Assembly (NCBI GenBank): GCA_016211095.1
Contig: JACQSW010000129.1
Location: 1 to 13,972 of the forward strand
Length of the DNA stretch: 13,972 bases
Reading direction: 5' to 3'
Source of the DNA: Candidatus Woesearchaeota archaeon
Lineage (GTDB): Archaea > Nanobdellota > Nanobdellia > SCGC-AAA011-G17 > GW2011-AR17
Positions 13,971-13,972 of this stretch are shown piece by piece. Position 1 is the first letter of the stretch. Each line of letters begins with the position of its first letter. Position numbers and translations under genes: made by a program. The notes under the pieces are model-generated. The model searched no databases. It saw nothing but the letters and a program-made list of their open reading frames with translations, and was not told the DNA's origin.

Positions 13971-13972
13971 TG

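Overview
The window looks archaeal, most likely from a DPANN-type lineage close to Woesearchaeota or Pacearchaeota. It is AT-rich. It carries TATA-box promoters placed about 25-30 nt before start codons, several of which look leaderless. It encodes a TrmB-family regulator and a stand-alone translin-like protein, both typical of archaea. The aspartyl-tRNA synthetase, however, is of the bacterial type with a GAD insertion, a mixture I associate with DPANN genomes. The lineage call is inference: there is no rRNA or other decisive marker.

Layout, left to right. (1) Positions 79-2547, minus strand: a two-gene radical SAM operon. The first-transcribed gene is a SPASM enzyme with a C-terminal PqqD-like (RiPP-recognition-like) segment; the second is a shorter radical SAM protein. 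(2) A divergent TrmB-family regulator (2662-3408) shares a 114-bp promoter region that holds a perfect 5-1-5 palindrome, so it may control the radical SAM pair. (3) Plus-strand singletons follow: a translin-like protein (3560-4120), an exported DUF3108-like protein (4201-5028) and aspS (5079-6851). (4) A tightly coupled plus-strand operon (6930-11793) encodes a 1284-residue PEP-synthase/rifampin-phosphotransferase-like protein. It has one ATP-binding domain and a duplicated 'helical acceptor + phosphohistidine' module but no PEP/pyruvate TIM barrel. One nucleotide later comes a histidine-phosphatase-superfamily protein with a C-terminal membrane hairpin. (5) Convergent to it, on the minus strand (13936 down to 11815), lies a tandem array of three paralogous proteins of unknown function. 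They share an N-terminal domain and a C-terminal solenoid-like repeat region of differing length. Successive genes overlap by the same 10 bases, and the last copy is interrupted by one in-frame stop.

The two least-described systems are the phosphotransferase/histidine-phosphatase pair, plausibly opposing writer and eraser of a phosphoryl mark on an unknown acceptor, and the overlapping 19-residue-repeat paralog array. The radical SAM/SPASM/PqqD-like cassette is a third candidate, but no precursor peptide is visible inside the window. No tRNA, rRNA, CRISPR array, transposase or integrase was found. Every gap between genes is shorter than 300 bases.
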